A stretch of 64,000 nucleotides of DNA from Novosphingobium sp. G106 (GCF_019075875.1 NZ_JAHOOZ010000001.1:4092001-4156000); one strand, 5' to 3'; counted from the stretch's first letter, positions 8,958-18,448 are shown. Notes: generated by a model from the sequence alone, not told the origin. A program made the numbers and translations.

Positions 8958-10147
8958 TAGGCTTTCCTGAAGACCGTCATGATGACGCGCAGGTAGATCA
9001 GATAGAGAATGATTTCATGCACCGCATAGAAAGCGGCGAACCCGTCCAGCGGGAGCATCCGGCTCGCCAGGCTGAACAGCGTCGCAGCCGACACGAAGTA
9101 GAGGACCTGCCAACGCAGCGCGAGATCGAACCGCTGAAAGGTCGCAAGGACCGCGCTGATCGGTGAAATCGACGCGCGAATGAACACGGCCGCCGAAATA
9201 CCGACGATGAATGCCGCGCTGATCCGCCACTGGCTTCCGAACAGCCAGCCAAGCACCGGCTCGCCGACGGCTGCCACCACGATCAACGCCGCGCAGGCGC
9301 CACCCGCGAGCATCATCAGCAGCCGCTTGAGCAGTAGCTGCAGTTTAGGAAGATCGTCGCGCAGGACGGCCGTATCCCTGAGCAATATCTGCCCCAGGCT
9401 GATGCTCACCAGCATCAGCGGCGCGCCGACAATCCTTTGGATCTGCGAAAATGCCCCGCTGCCTTCCGTCCCGTAAGCATAGGTCACGATCCAAATGCAC
9501 AGGCTGTAGCCGACCACGTCCAGGATGGCGCCGGGAAGCCCCAGCAGAGCAAACGAACGATAGCGCGCGGCCGTCGCCGCAAGGCTTGGACCGTGGCGAT
9601 GCCGCGTGAGCATAGCCGCAAGGATCAGGCATCCCGGTGCGTAGGATAGTGCTTGCGCCCACATCAAACCGATATTGGGAAACAGCGCCAGCCCGACGAA
9701 CGCAAGGCCCTGCCCTCCCCGTAGCGCGGCCATCGCGCGGATATGCCCGCGGCGCAGCAGCATGGAGCTGGCAGCCTGGAAATTGGCGCCGAACAGTACG
9801 CAAAGGCCCAACTGGAAAGGATGGTTGGCGATCCCGCCCACTGCTCCCACAAATGCCAGCAAAGCGGCAATGATCGCGACCAGGACCGCAGCCGCTCCCG
9901 CGATCAAAGCACAGAGCCGCAGAAGTGTAGGCGCATCCTCGTCGTCCGTCGATGGCAAGGCGAGATCGAACCGAGCGCAGCCGACCGCAACGCTGATGTT
10001 CGTGGCAGTGATGAGCAGCGCCAACATGCCGAAGTTCGCGGGTCCATAGAGGCGCACCAGCCACGGCGTTGAGAGGAGCACGGCACCCTGGCCCAGCGCC
10101 GTACCGAGCCCGAGCCCTCCTGCTCGCTTCAGAACGGTGCCGAGCAT
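8957..10147 (-). CDS. Oligosaccharide flippase (Wzx-type, MOP superfamily)
   Basis: A 396-residue integral membrane protein with about 12 predicted helices. It opens with a short basic segment and GLGLGTALGQGAVLLSTPWLVRLYGP, the characteristic start of Wzx/RfbX flippases (helix 1, then a conserved Leu-Tyr-Gly-Pro-x-x-Phe/Gly turn). It would move undecaprenyl-PP-linked repeat units to the periplasm for the Wzy-like polymerase at 2346. It is the only MOP-like transporter in the window, and its position between precursor genes and tailoring genes fits. Confidence 0.85.
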   Translation of the reverse strand: MLGTVLKRAGGLGLGTALGQGAVLLSTPWLVRLYGPANFGMLALLITATNISVAVGCARFDLALPSTDDEDAPTLLRLCALIAGAAAVLVAIIAALLAFVGAVGGIANHPFQLGLCVLFGANFQAASSMLLRRGHIRAMAALRGGQGLAFVGLALFPNIGLMWAQALSYAPGCLILAAMLTRHRHGPSLAATAARYRSFALLGLPGAILDVVGYSLCIWIVTYAYGTEGSGAFSQIQRIVGAPLMLVSISLGQILLRDTAVLRDDLPKLQLLLKRLLMMLAGGACAALIVVAAVGEPVLGWLFGSQWRISAAFIVGISAAVFIRASISPISAVLATFQRFDLALRWQVLYFVSAATLFSLASRMLPLDGFAAFYAVHEIILYLIYLRVIMTVFRKA

Positions 10148-10161
10148 GACCGGCGCGGAAC

Positions 10162-11268
10162 TCAGGCGTCGATCAGCGCGAACGCCCTGACCGCCTCCAC
10201 CACCACCGAGGCGTCTTCGACCGTCAGGTGCTCCCCGATGGGCAGGCTCAGCAAGGTCGCATCAGTGCGATTGGCAAAGAAATAGGCATCGCCCATGCCG
10301 AGATAGTCATAGGCACGCAGCTTGGGCAGCGCGATCGGATAGTGAATGCCGGTCTGAATCTCACGATCGGCAAGGAATGCCTGAAGCTGGTCGCGCTGTT
10401 CGCTGCGGATCACGAAAAGATGAAAGGCGTGGCGGCCGTCGTCGGGCAATGCCGGCAGAACAATCCCGTTCAGATCGCGCAACCCTTCGAGATAGACCTG
10501 GGCGACGGCATTGCGCTGCGCAATCCAGTCGTCGAGGTGCGGCAGCTTGGCGAGCAGGACCGCTGCCTGCAAGCCGTCGAGGCGGCTGTTACGCCCCTCG
10601 AACAGGTGATCGTACTTCTGCAGCCGGCCGTGGTTGCTGATCATGCGGCAGCGCTCGGCAAGGGCCGTGTCGTTGGTGACGATCGCGCCGCCATCGCCGT
10701 AGGCCCCGAGGTTCTTGCCGGGATAGAAGCTGAACGAGCCAGCGTCGCCGATCGCCCCGATCCGCTGTCCTGCGATTTCGGCACCATGCGCCTGGGCGCT
10801 GTCCTCGATGACGCGTATACCGCGGACGCGGGCGAATTCGACGATCGGCGCCAGCGGCACCGGGTAACCGTAGAGATGCACCGCCAGGATGGCGCCGGTC
10901 CGCTCGGTAACCGCCGGCATGATCGTATCGATCGTCAAAGTGTAGGTGACAGGGTCGACATCGGCAAAGACCACCCGGTGGCCCGCGCGCGTCACCGCTT
11001 CGGACGTGGCGATGAAGCTGTTCGCGGGAACAATGATTTCACTGCCTACGGGAAGGTCGAGCGCTTCGATGATGATCTCTATCGCGTCGGTGCCGTTACC
11101 CACGCCGATGCAATGCGCGGCGTTCTGGTAGGCGGCGAATTCGGTTTCGAACTGCTTGACCGCCTTGCCGCCGATGAACGCGGAACCCTCGATGATCTCC
11201 GCGATCGCGGCATCGATCTCAGGCTTCAACGATTGATACTGCGCAGCGAGATCAAGGAACTTGATCAT
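10162..11268 (-). CDS. DegT/DnrJ/EryC1/StrS PLP aminotransferase, WbpE-like
   Basis: A 368-residue sugar aminotransferase. The PLP-binding lysine is Lys185 in SFYPGKNLGAYGDGG; RVIEDSAQAHGA supplies the cofactor-ring Asp region. The N-terminus (MIKFLDLAAQYQSLKPEID) is typical of WbpE/WlbC enzymes, which aminate UDP-2-acetamido-3-oxo-glucuronate at C3 with glutamate as donor. The upstream neighbours are the matching 3-dehydrogenase (WbpB-like) and 3-N-acetyltransferase (WbpD-like), each overlapping by 4 bases, so the substrate inference is good. A different 3-keto sugar remains possible. Confidence 0.87.
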   Translation of the reverse strand: MIKFLDLAAQYQSLKPEIDAAIAEIIEGSAFIGGKAVKQFETEFAAYQNAAHCIGVGNGTDAIEIIIEALDLPVGSEIIVPANSFIATSEAVTRAGHRVVFADVDPVTYTLTIDTIMPAVTERTGAILAVHLYGYPVPLAPIVEFARVRGIRVIEDSAQAHGAEIAGQRIGAIGDAGSFSFYPGKNLGAYGDGGAIVTNDTALAERCRMISNHGRLQKYDHLFEGRNSRLDGLQAAVLLAKLPHLDDWIAQRNAVAQVYLEGLRDLNGIVLPALPDDGRHAFHLFVIRSEQRDQLQAFLADREIQTGIHYPIALPKLRAYDYLGMGDAYFFANRTDATLLSLPIGEHLTVEDASVVVEAVRAFALIDA

Positions 11269-11735
11269 TTCACATCCCCAATCTTGCGTGCGGGTACGCC
11301 GGCGTAAAGACCGGGCTCGGTTATCGCGCGGGTCACTACCGAGCCTGCCCCGACAACGACGTCATCGCAAATTTCGACCGGCATGATCGTCGCATTGGTG
11401 CCGATGGAAACGCGATTGCCGATCGTCGTGCTGCGCCACAAGGTGCGATCACCCCGCGCCGGACCGCCGCGTTCGAACGTGTCGTTAATGAACATCGCAC
11501 CATGCGAAACAAAGCAATCCTCGCCGATGCTCACGAGTTCGCAGACGAAGGCATGGCTCTGTACGCGCGTGCGCGCGCCGATCGTCACGCCGCGCTGGAT
11601 CTCGACGAAAGGTCCGACGAAGACATCGTCACCCAACGTGCATTCGTAGATGTTGCTGGGCTCGACGATGGAAACGCGCTCACCCGCAACGACATCCCGG
11701 ATCGCGCATTGCAGACGCTTGATCTCTCCGCTCAT
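11265..11735 (-). CDS. WbpD-like UDP-sugar 3-N-acetyltransferase (hexapeptide)
   Basis: A 156-residue left-handed beta-helix acetyltransferase starting MSGEIKRLQ. This start is chosen because its ATG forms an ATGA overlap with the upstream stop; a longer frame to 11753 would run into the previous gene. Hexapeptide turns (LGDDVFVGPFVEIQRGVTIGA) and the catalytic-His context VSHGAMFINDTFERGG fit WbpD/WlbB. These acetylate the 3-amino group made by WbpE, giving UDP-2,3-diacetamido-2,3-dideoxy-glucuronic acid. Confidence 0.84.
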   Translation of the reverse strand: MSGEIKRLQCAIRDVVAGERVSIVEPSNIYECTLGDDVFVGPFVEIQRGVTIGARTRVQSHAFVCELVSIGEDCFVSHGAMFINDTFERGGPARGDRTLWRSTTIGNRVSIGTNATIMPVEICDDVVVGAGSVVTRAITEPGLYAGVPARKIGDVK

Positions 11736-12789
11736 GTGCGGCCGAGACGGCAATGTTGCGGCTGGAAGCGCAATGCCACCTCGCGTCCGGTCTCGACCGA
11801 TTCATAGATGGCATTGATCAGCTCGAGGCTGCGACGCCCCTCCAGCCCGTCGACCAGTTGCTTCCGGTCGTTGGCGATCGAGTCGATCACGTGATCGTAG
11901 TAGGCCTGATGGCCATAGCCATAGACATTCGGCGGGTTCACCGAATAGCGTTCAAGAACCTCGGCATCGCCTTCCTCGGGCTCGACGAAATTCCAGTGCT
12001 TCATCTGATTGACGGCAAAGCCGCCGATTTCGACCGTGCCCTTTTCGCCGAGCACCGAGATCGACCCCTCCAGGTCCTTCGGACGAACCGCTGTCGTCGC
12101 CTCGATCACGCCAAGGGCGCCGCTGGCGAACTTGAGCACGACAACGGCGGTATCCTCGGCCTCGATATCGACCAGCGCCGTCGTCGCCTTGGCGAATACG
12201 GTTTCGACATCGCCCATCATCCATTCGAGCAGATCGACGTGATGGCTGGCCTGGTTGGTGAGCACCCCCCGTCGTAGGCCCAGGTGCCGCGCCAGGCATC
12301 CTGGTCGTAATAGGCCTGAGGACGCGCCCAGCGGACGCGAACCGTGCCGAGCACCATCTTGCCGAACCGGCCCGCTTCGACGGCTTCACGCAACTTCACG
12401 ACGGGCACATTGAAGCGATTCTGCTTCACGACAAAGAGCTTCACGCCCGCCGCATCGCAAGCGCGGATCATCGCGTCGGCATCTGTCAGCGTCAGCGCCA
12501 TGGGCTTTTCGACCATGATGTGCTTGCCGTATTTCGCCAGGTTGATGACGTGCTCTGCGTGTCGGCCGCTCTCGGTGAGCACGACGAACACGTCGATCTC
12601 CACCGACCTTGCCATCTCATCCATATCGGAGAACGCGGACACGCCGAAGCGCTCGCCGAACGCATTAGCCTTTTCCGGAACGATGTCGCAGACCGCGGCC
12701 AATCTGGCCCCTGCGATTTCACCAAGCCCCAAGAGCTCGGCATGACGCTTTGCAATGCGCCCACAGCCGACAAGCCCAAAACTCAACAT
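11732..12789 (-). CDS. Gfo/Idh/MocA oxidoreductase, WbpB-like; single-base frameshift
   Basis: A NAD-dependent sugar 3-dehydrogenase of the WbpB/WlbA type. The N-terminal frame (12217-12789) has the Rossmann motif GLVGCGRIAKRH and the EKPMAL catalytic Lys loop (about residue 97). The C-terminal frame (11732-12265) continues with LTNQASHHVDLLEWMMGD, including the His of the active site. The break is at six C on the plus strand (12265-12270), where one missing base would restore DGGVLTNQA and about 352 residues. No other lesion is present, so an indel error is likely. The role is oxidation of UDP-GlcNAcA at C3 for the following aminotransferase. Confidence 0.83.
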
Positions 12790-12842
12790 GTTCGCTTAGC
12801 CAATCCCTTGGTCTCGTTCCGCCCCCGAAGCACGGCTGCTCT

Positions 12843-13727
12843 CTAGCAGCTTCGCCGATGTTGTCCAGTGAACCGCCCGGCGACGAGGCCGTCCAAATAG
12901 CCCAACAAGGCGGCTTCCACACCGTGCTCTCCCGCGCCCTTCAACAGGTTGGCGGACGGAGACAGGACGCTCGAACGGAACAGCCGATCCGCAATCGCGG
13001 GGGCAATCCTGCCGGCGAGCAAAACTGCGGCTTCGGGGATAGGCAGTATGGCAATACGCCGCCCGAGCCTTTCGTCAATCAACCGTGCGATCACGGTCAG
13101 ATCAAGCGGGCGAGGGTCCGCGGCGACGCAAACCTCGACAGATGGATCGGGCCCCTTCGCCAGTTCGATCAGGATCGCGGCCGCGCTCGCGTAGGTAATC
13201 ATCGAACGCCGGCAGGGCTTTGCCGCAGAACTAGGCAAGACCCGCAAGCGCAGCATCAGGGCCACAAGCCGGCCGAGCATCTCGGGCTCCTGCGCGCTGA
13301 ACATGAACGGCAGTCGCAACACAGACACGCGAAAATCGGCATGGTCGAGCGCCAACAAGGCCTGCTCCGCCGCAAGCTTGCTTCTGCCGTAGTCTCCCAA
13401 GGGCAAGAGCGGGGTCGCGGCATCGATCTGTTCGGCGCGCCCATAGACAGAAAAGGAGCTCACCTGAACGAAGCGCCGTACGCCAGCCATGCGCGCTTGC
13501 TGCGCTAGGTTGGTCGGGAAGGCCACATTCATCCGTTCGATCGCTTCGGTGGTACCGGTGACGCGGTTCGCGCAGTTGATGATCGCCTCGATCCCGGTCA
13601 ACGCGGAAGGATCGGCCGTACCGTCGCCAGTAGGATTGGCCGCCACACCGCACGGCCCCAGCGCCGTCAGCACCGCCTTGCCCAGTTGCTCGTCGCTACC
13701 GGTTACAAGCACGCGAGCTTTGCTCAC
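12843..13727 (-). CDS. SDR-family NAD-dependent epimerase with a divergent glycine motif
   Basis: A 294-residue extended SDR. The cofactor loop reads VLVTGSDEQLGKAV, lacking the usual second glycine of GxxGxxG. The catalytic elements remain: VQVSSFSVYG and YGRSK (Tyr/Lys, about residues 131-135). Proteins of this sort are often called UDP-glucose 4-epimerase or UDP-4-keto sugar reductase. Its stop overlaps the start of the downstream phosphosugar transferase gene order as ATGA, a common partnership: WbpV/WbpU-like reductases sit next to PglC-type or WbpL-type initiating transferases, making the first sugar. Substrate is not determinable from the sequence. Confidence 0.75.
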   Translation of the reverse strand: MSKARVLVTGSDEQLGKAVLTALGPCGVAANPTGDGTADPSALTGIEAIINCANRVTGTTEAIERMNVAFPTNLAQQARMAGVRRFVQVSSFSVYGRAEQIDAATPLLPLGDYGRSKLAAEQALLALDHADFRVSVLRLPFMFSAQEPEMLGRLVALMLRLRVLPSSAAKPCRRSMITYASAAAILIELAKGPDPSVEVCVAADPRPLDLTVIARLIDERLGRRIAILPIPEAAVLLAGRIAPAIADRLFRSSVLSPSANLLKGAGEHGVEAALLGYLDGLVAGRFTGQHRRSC

Positions 13728-14293
13728 CGACCCGATACTGCGGCATCGCCGCTACCCCTGCCGAGTGCAGTCTGCATGAGCAGCATCAAATCTCGCCGCA
13801 GCGTCCAGGGTGAGAGGTAAGCGGCATCGGCGTGGGCGAGCGCCACTGGCTCGCTCATGTCGAGCCCGGCGATCTGGGCAACGCCGGTTATGCCTGGCCT
13901 CAGGCCGAGCACGCCGAGACGCGCGCGCTCCTCGATCAACTGCACCTGGCTCGGCAGGCAAGGGCGCGGACCGACAAGGCTCATGTCGCCGGTCAAAACA
14001 TTCCAGAGCTGCGGAAGCTCGTCGACCTTGCTCTTGCGCAACAGGTGCCCCGAACGGGTGATCATCGACGCGCCCACTTCGTGCGACGCGCGATCGGGCG
14101 TGTCGACCCGCATCGTCCGCAGCTTGAGCATCGTGAAGATACGGCCATCGCGACCGACGCGCCGTTGCCGGAAAATCGGCGAACCGCCCGAATCGAGCCA
14201 CACCCAAGGCATCACCGCCAATGTCACGACTAGGGCCGGCGCCGCGATGACCAAGCATACCAGCACATCGAACACGCGCTTCAGAGGTTTCAT
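13724..14293 (-). CDS. Undecaprenyl-phosphate sugar phosphotransferase (PglC-type initiating transferase)
   Basis: A 189-residue bacterial sugar transferase starting MKPLKRVFDVLVC (ATG at 14291-14293; a longer frame to 14443 lacks coding character). It has the single reentrant N-terminal helix, the PIFRQRRVGRDG and FTMLKLRTMR motifs, and the catalytic KVDELPQLWNVL and SLVGPRP signatures. It lacks the extra N-terminal membrane domain of WbaP, so it is the small monotopic PglC-like form. It transfers a sugar-1-phosphate to undecaprenyl phosphate at the inner membrane and so starts repeat-unit assembly. Confidence 0.9.
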   Translation of the reverse strand: MKPLKRVFDVLVCLVIAAPALVVTLAVMPWVWLDSGGSPIFRQRRVGRDGRIFTMLKLRTMRVDTPDRASHEVGASMITRSGHLLRKSKVDELPQLWNVLTGDMSLVGPRPCLPSQVQLIEERARLGVLGLRPGITGVAQIAGLDMSEPVALAHADAAYLSPWTLRRDLMLLMQTALGRGSGDAAVSGR

Positions 14294-14367
14294 GTTTTTC
14301 CTGCCGAGCCGGTGCCGTTGATCGTCATGTGCAACAGTTCCCGCCGCCGCACCGATGGCTTCGGCTT

Positions 14368-16320
14368 CTAGTCGGTCATTGCGGGATAATCGACTCTGGT
14401 TTCGCGCGCGAACCGCCGCCGCTCCACACCCTGATAGGCCCAATCGACGATCTGCGCTTCCGGTTTGTAGTCGGTCACCAGCTTCAACAGCAGATCACGC
14501 GCGGAGGACACATCGCGGCGCTTCAGCGCACTTTCCAGCTCCTGCATCAACGTCTTGAAGGCGACAGGAGAGAGGGGCAGCAGCTCGTTCGCCTTCATGA
14601 TGCGCTCGTGCGCGGTCGTCATCGGATTGTTGCCGATGAGTAATTCCTCGAAGAGCTTCTCACCCGGGCGCAATCCCACCACTTCGATCGCAATATCCCC
14701 GTCGGGGTTGGCGCTGTCCTGCAAGCGGAGGCCCGAAAGCGAGATCATGTTGCAGGCTAGATCATAGATCCTGACCGGCTCACCCATGTCGAGCACGAAG
14801 ACTTCGCCGCCACGGGCAAGCCCCGCGGCCTGGATGACGAGCTGCGCGGCTTCCGGGATCGTCATGAAGAAGCGCGTGATGTCGGGATGGGTGACGGTTA
14901 TCGGACCGCCCTCAGCAATCTGGCGCCGGAACAGGGGTACGACCGACCCGCTCGAATTGAGGACGTTGCCGAAGCGCACCATCGAGAAGCAGGTATCGCC
15001 AGGATCGAGCGCCGCGATTTGCAGCGTCATTTCGGCGAGGCGCTTGGTCGCGCCCATCACGTTCGTCGGCCTAACGGCCTTGTCAGTGCTGATCAGCACG
15101 AAATGCTCGACACCGAACTGGCGCGATACCTCGGCAACGGTCAAGGTACCGAACACGTTGTTGTCGATGCCTTCGATCACATTGTGCTCGACCAGGGGCA
15201 CATGCTTGTACGCTGCCGCGTGGTAGACGGTTTGGGGACGCCACACATTGACGATTTCGGCGATGCGATCGCGGTCTCGCACCGAAGCAAGCAGGGGCAC
15301 GATCTGTACGCCGCTCTGGTGCCGCTCCAGTTCGGAGTGAATTTGATAGAGCGCGAATTCGCTCTGTTCGACCAGCAATAACCGCTGCGGCTCCTGCGCC
15401 AGTATTTGCCGGCAGAGCTCGCTGCCGATCGAACCGCCCGCGCCGGTCACCATCACGACGCGCGACGTTATGGTGCGCCCGAGCAGATGGCTTTCCGGCG
15501 CCACGGCTTCACGGCTGAGAAGGTCGTCGATATCGAGATCGCGCAGGTCGCGCATGGAAATCTTGCCCTGGGCAAGATCCGACACTGCCGGAACTGTCTG
15601 CACGCGCACGGGCAACTCGCGAAGTTTCGCGATGATCTCGTTGCGGCGCTTGCGCGTGGCGCCCGGCATCGCGAGCAGAATATCGGTCAACACGCCCGAC
15701 TGGATCGCCGCGACGGCCTGTTCGGGAGATTTGACGACGATCCCGTTGATGGTCTGGCCGTGAAGCGATTCGTTGTCGTCGATGAAGGCCGCCACGATGA
15801 TGTCATCTGTTGCAGACAGAGCCAGAGCTAGCTGATGGCCGGTCGCGCCGGCGCCATAGATCGCGACGCGTTCTTTCACCCGGCGGCGGCCCGCGGCCGT
15901 CCAGCCGAACCATTCACGCACGACCAGCCGCGACAGCAGCACGATCAGCAGCAGCAGGATGGGTTGAATGACACCCATCGTCCGCGGCACGCCGGGTACG
16001 CTGATCAGGGTGAAAACCAGCAATGTCGGCAGCATCGCGCAGGCCACGGCATAGGTGACCAGCATCATCGCCTTCTGGCCGACATGCCGGAACACCGCAC
16101 GATATAGGCCGAAGAAATGAAAGGTCGGGAGTGCAACGACCGGCGCAAAAGCGAACGCGAACCAAACGCCCCAGGTAAAATCGGGCAGTTCGCCGAGGCG
16201 CAGATAGAATGCCGTCAGCATGGCCAAAACACAGGCCAGCGCATCGCAAATGAAAGCTATCGTTCGCTTCCATACCCTGGGGAGCGAAATCAATCTGACG
16301 CAAAGAAGATCAAAACTCAT
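14368..16320 (-). CDS. capD: CapD/WbpM-type nucleoside-diphosphate-sugar 4,6-dehydratase, membrane-anchored
   Basis: About 650 residues, starting MSFDLLCVRLISLPR (ATG at 16318-16320). The N-terminal ~130 residues contain four membrane helices, followed by a CoA-binding-like Rossmann domain (YGAGATGHQLALAL, about 170) and a C-terminal SDR domain with VMVTGAGGSIGSELCR (about 290). The catalytic region reads STDKAVRPTNVMGATK, the Met-for-Tyr variant typical of inverting or WbpM-like 4,6-dehydratases. It probably converts UDP-GlcNAc to a 4-keto-6-deoxy sugar for the initiating transferase. It is the first enzyme gene of the operon after the beta-helix gene. Confidence 0.9.
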   Translation of the reverse strand: MSFDLLCVRLISLPRVWKRTIAFICDALACVLAMLTAFYLRLGELPDFTWGVWFAFAFAPVVALPTFHFFGLYRAVFRHVGQKAMMLVTYAVACAMLPTLLVFTLISVPGVPRTMGVIQPILLLLIVLLSRLVVREWFGWTAAGRRRVKERVAIYGAGATGHQLALALSATDDIIVAAFIDDNESLHGQTINGIVVKSPEQAVAAIQSGVLTDILLAMPGATRKRRNEIIAKLRELPVRVQTVPAVSDLAQGKISMRDLRDLDIDDLLSREAVAPESHLLGRTITSRVVMVTGAGGSIGSELCRQILAQEPQRLLLVEQSEFALYQIHSELERHQSGVQIVPLLASVRDRDRIAEIVNVWRPQTVYHAAAYKHVPLVEHNVIEGIDNNVFGTLTVAEVSRQFGVEHFVLISTDKAVRPTNVMGATKRLAEMTLQIAALDPGDTCFSMVRFGNVLNSSGSVVPLFRRQIAEGGPITVTHPDITRFFMTIPEAAQLVIQAAGLARGGEVFVLDMGEPVRIYDLACNMISLSGLRLQDSANPDGDIAIEVVGLRPGEKLFEELLIGNNPMTTAHERIMKANELLPLSPVAFKTLMQELESALKRRDVSSARDLLLKLVTDYKPEAQIVDWAYQGVERRRFARETRVDYPAMTD

Positions 16321-16606
16321 GCGTATCCCGGTGGGCAAAGACCGGTGCGGTCGCTTTCAGGCGGATTTCGCACGGCAACATTTTATCCTTCGGCGACTGG
16401 CGTGAAAACCATCCCACCCCCGCGAAACGCCGGGACGTCACTAGCTGGAAGCGTGCTTGGAACGGTGTCGCAGCGCAAACTGATATCCTCAACCGGTCGG
16501 GCCGTGTCGCACAAACTCTAACGGGCTGCAACGTCTGGGTCGCTCCGTGATTCTGCTGATCCGGCGAGCGGACTGCCGCATAAGACCGTCGCACCGCCAT
16601 AAGCGC

Positions 16607-18052
16607 TCATCGCCTGCCCTGCGCGTTCCCGCCGGCGCGGGCGGGGGAAACTGGAAGTGCCGTGATCGCGCCTGCCAATGTATAGTTGGCGAAAGTGGCA
16701 TTGCTGACTGCATTGCCCTTGATGACGTTGTGGCCCGAAGTACCCTGTTCGATGATGCCATGCGACATTTTCGCGCTTCTATCGTCGATGGTGTTCCCCG
16801 CGACCCTGGATTCGACGGTGTTCAGGAGCCAGAGGCCGGCACCAAAGCCGGCGGCGTGTCGATTGGAACGCCGGATCGTGTTCCCGGAAATGGTGATGGC
16901 CCTGTTCCGGCCCGAGGGCGCAATGCAGGCGATGCCATGGACGCCGCTATCGCTGATCGTGTTTCCTGTGACCGATAAGTCCTCGACCTGATTGATCTCG
17001 ATATTGCTCGCCGCCGAGCCCGTCGCGACATTGTTTGCCATACGGCCATGCCGCAGGTTCGCGACTTCAATATTGACGTAATTGCCCGACAGGACGTTCC
17101 CAAGGATGTTCAAATGCGATTGGACCGCGCCGCTTGGTGCATTGGCTACATAGATGCCGCCGCCCGACGAAAGCGGCAGGCCAGAATTTCGGATGCGGTT
17201 GCCGCGAATGGTCACGTTCGAAACGGTGCCGGTACTTCCAGAATAGGTCGTGATGCCCTTGCGATAGGCATTCTCGATAGTGACCCCGGACACCTCGATG
17301 TCCGACACGTTCGCGTTGTCGGTATTCGTGAAGATCATGATGCCGTGGTTGTTGGTCGCCGTGCCACCGCCAACCCCCAGGGCCCGGCCGCAATCGACCA
17401 CTCGGCCGCCCCGGATCGCCGACCGCGTCAACTCCTCGAACAGAATTCCGCCCTGGGCCGTGTCGTGGACATAAACGTCTTCGATCACGTGGCCCGAACC
17501 GCCCGTCAGCCAGATTCCATAGTTCGCCCCTGCGTTGGTGGCATTCGCATCCACTTCCAGAGTGCGGATCGAGACGTTCGAGACCCCGGTACCACGTAGT
17601 AGCGCGCCAGCGATCCTGGCGCCCGCCTTCGCCTTGATGGCGGCGCCATTGCCAATGATCGTCAAGCCGGCGGGAAGGGTCAACTCAACGCTGACAAGAT
17701 ATGTCTTGCCCAATCGGAGGACGACGGGCGCACGCAAGGCAGCCGCCGCCGCGAAGGCATGGGCCAGCGCGGTGGCATCATCGGCAATCCCGTCGCCCAC
17801 CGCACCGTATTGTGCGGGATCGATGGATGTTTGCTGGTGATCGACCTGAGCGACGGCAGCGGCACCCATATCGGGGATGAGCCCACCGACCAGCATCGCG
17901 CCCACCATTGCAATCGATGCAATGACGAAACGCAGAATGATCGAGCCAATCACAGGCTGCAACCGATAGGGACGGCGATGAGGTGCAACAAGGTATGCCA
18001 AATCCGTAATCTTAACCGCAGATTTGAAGGATATAGCACTTAAACCAGCCAC
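16607..18052 (-). CDS. Secreted/membrane-anchored right-handed beta-helix (pectate-lyase-like) protein
   Basis: A 481-residue protein. A hydrophobic segment at about residues 37-58 follows a basic N-terminus and serves as signal or anchor. Then comes the pectate-lyase superfamily entry motif IDPAQYGAVGDGIADDATAL. Repeats of the parallel beta-helix type fill residues 130-450, with recurring SNVSIRT, ISGNTI and VAGNTI strands. This fold is used by polysaccharide lyases and epimerases such as alginate epimerases. Located upstream of the EPS genes on the same strand, it may process or bind the polymer outside the membrane (inference). No catalytic residues can be assigned. Confidence 0.75.
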   Translation of the reverse strand: MAGLSAISFKSAVKITDLAYLVAPHRRPYRLQPVIGSIILRFVIASIAMVGAMLVGGLIPDMGAAAVAQVDHQQTSIDPAQYGAVGDGIADDATALAHAFAAAAALRAPVVLRLGKTYLVSVELTLPAGLTIIGNGAAIKAKAGARIAGALLRGTGVSNVSIRTLEVDANATNAGANYGIWLTGGSGHVIEDVYVHDTAQGGILFEELTRSAIRGGRVVDCGRALGVGGGTATNNHGIMIFTNTDNANVSDIEVSGVTIENAYRKGITTYSGSTGTVSNVTIRGNRIRNSGLPLSSGGGIYVANAPSGAVQSHLNILGNVLSGNYVNIEVANLRHGRMANNVATGSAASNIEINQVEDLSVTGNTISDSGVHGIACIAPSGRNRAITISGNTIRRSNRHAAGFGAGLWLLNTVESRVAGNTIDDRSAKMSHGIIEQGTSGHNVIKGNAVSNATFANYTLAGAITALPVSPARAGGNAQGRR

Positions 18053-18161
18053 TCTGGCGACGTTCTGTTAACCTGGGCGCTCCCGGATAGCCATGATCCG
18101 TGCGGAGCGCCCAACTCCGTCGGGACTTGCCCCGGATCAGCCAGTTTGACCGCGCGGCGAG

Positions 18162-18311
18162 TCAGTGCCCGCGGAAAAACCGCTCGAAGAAGCTTGGTTC
18201 TTCCATCGGCCGGAGCGGGCCGTGGATCCTGCGGCGGAGGCTGGGGTCGAGGTGCTGGCGCGGCTTCGACCAGCGGTCGGACAGGCTGCTGTGCGTGGTG
18301 TAGTTCGACAT
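18162..18311 (-). CDS. 49-residue conserved-looking small protein
   Basis: A short minus-strand ORF starts at ATG 18309-18311, preceded by a strong ribosome binding site GGAGG (plus-strand CCTCC at 18320-18324, 8-base spacing). It encodes 49 residues: MSNYTTHSSLSDRW, then a basic centre (KPRQHLDPSLRRRIHG) and a C-terminus PMEEPSFFERFFRGH. Basic and aromatic residues dominate and there is no membrane segment. The amphipathic phenylalanine-rich end could bind a membrane or partner protein. I believe similar small proteins occur in sphingomonads, but I recall no function. It is expressed separately from the CsgG-like gene, whose terminator lies between them. Confidence 0.65.
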   Translation of the reverse strand: MSNYTTHSSLSDRWSKPRQHLDPSLRRRIHGPLRPMEEPSFFERFFRGH

Positions 18312-18448
18312 GGGCGTGTCCTCCATGGCAGGCACCCTCTCCCAGGTGCGCTAAAGTACCATCAACTCCGCGAAGGGAGAATACGTGGATGACCTGGGAG
18401 TTCCCCGGTCCGTATATTTCCCGAGCGCCGAGGGGCTCGTCGCCCCAA

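Noticed and set aside
10228..11307. 359-codon plus-strand frame opposite the aminotransferase
   Set aside because: Antisense shadow; the WbpE-like gene has the PLP motif and fits the operon.
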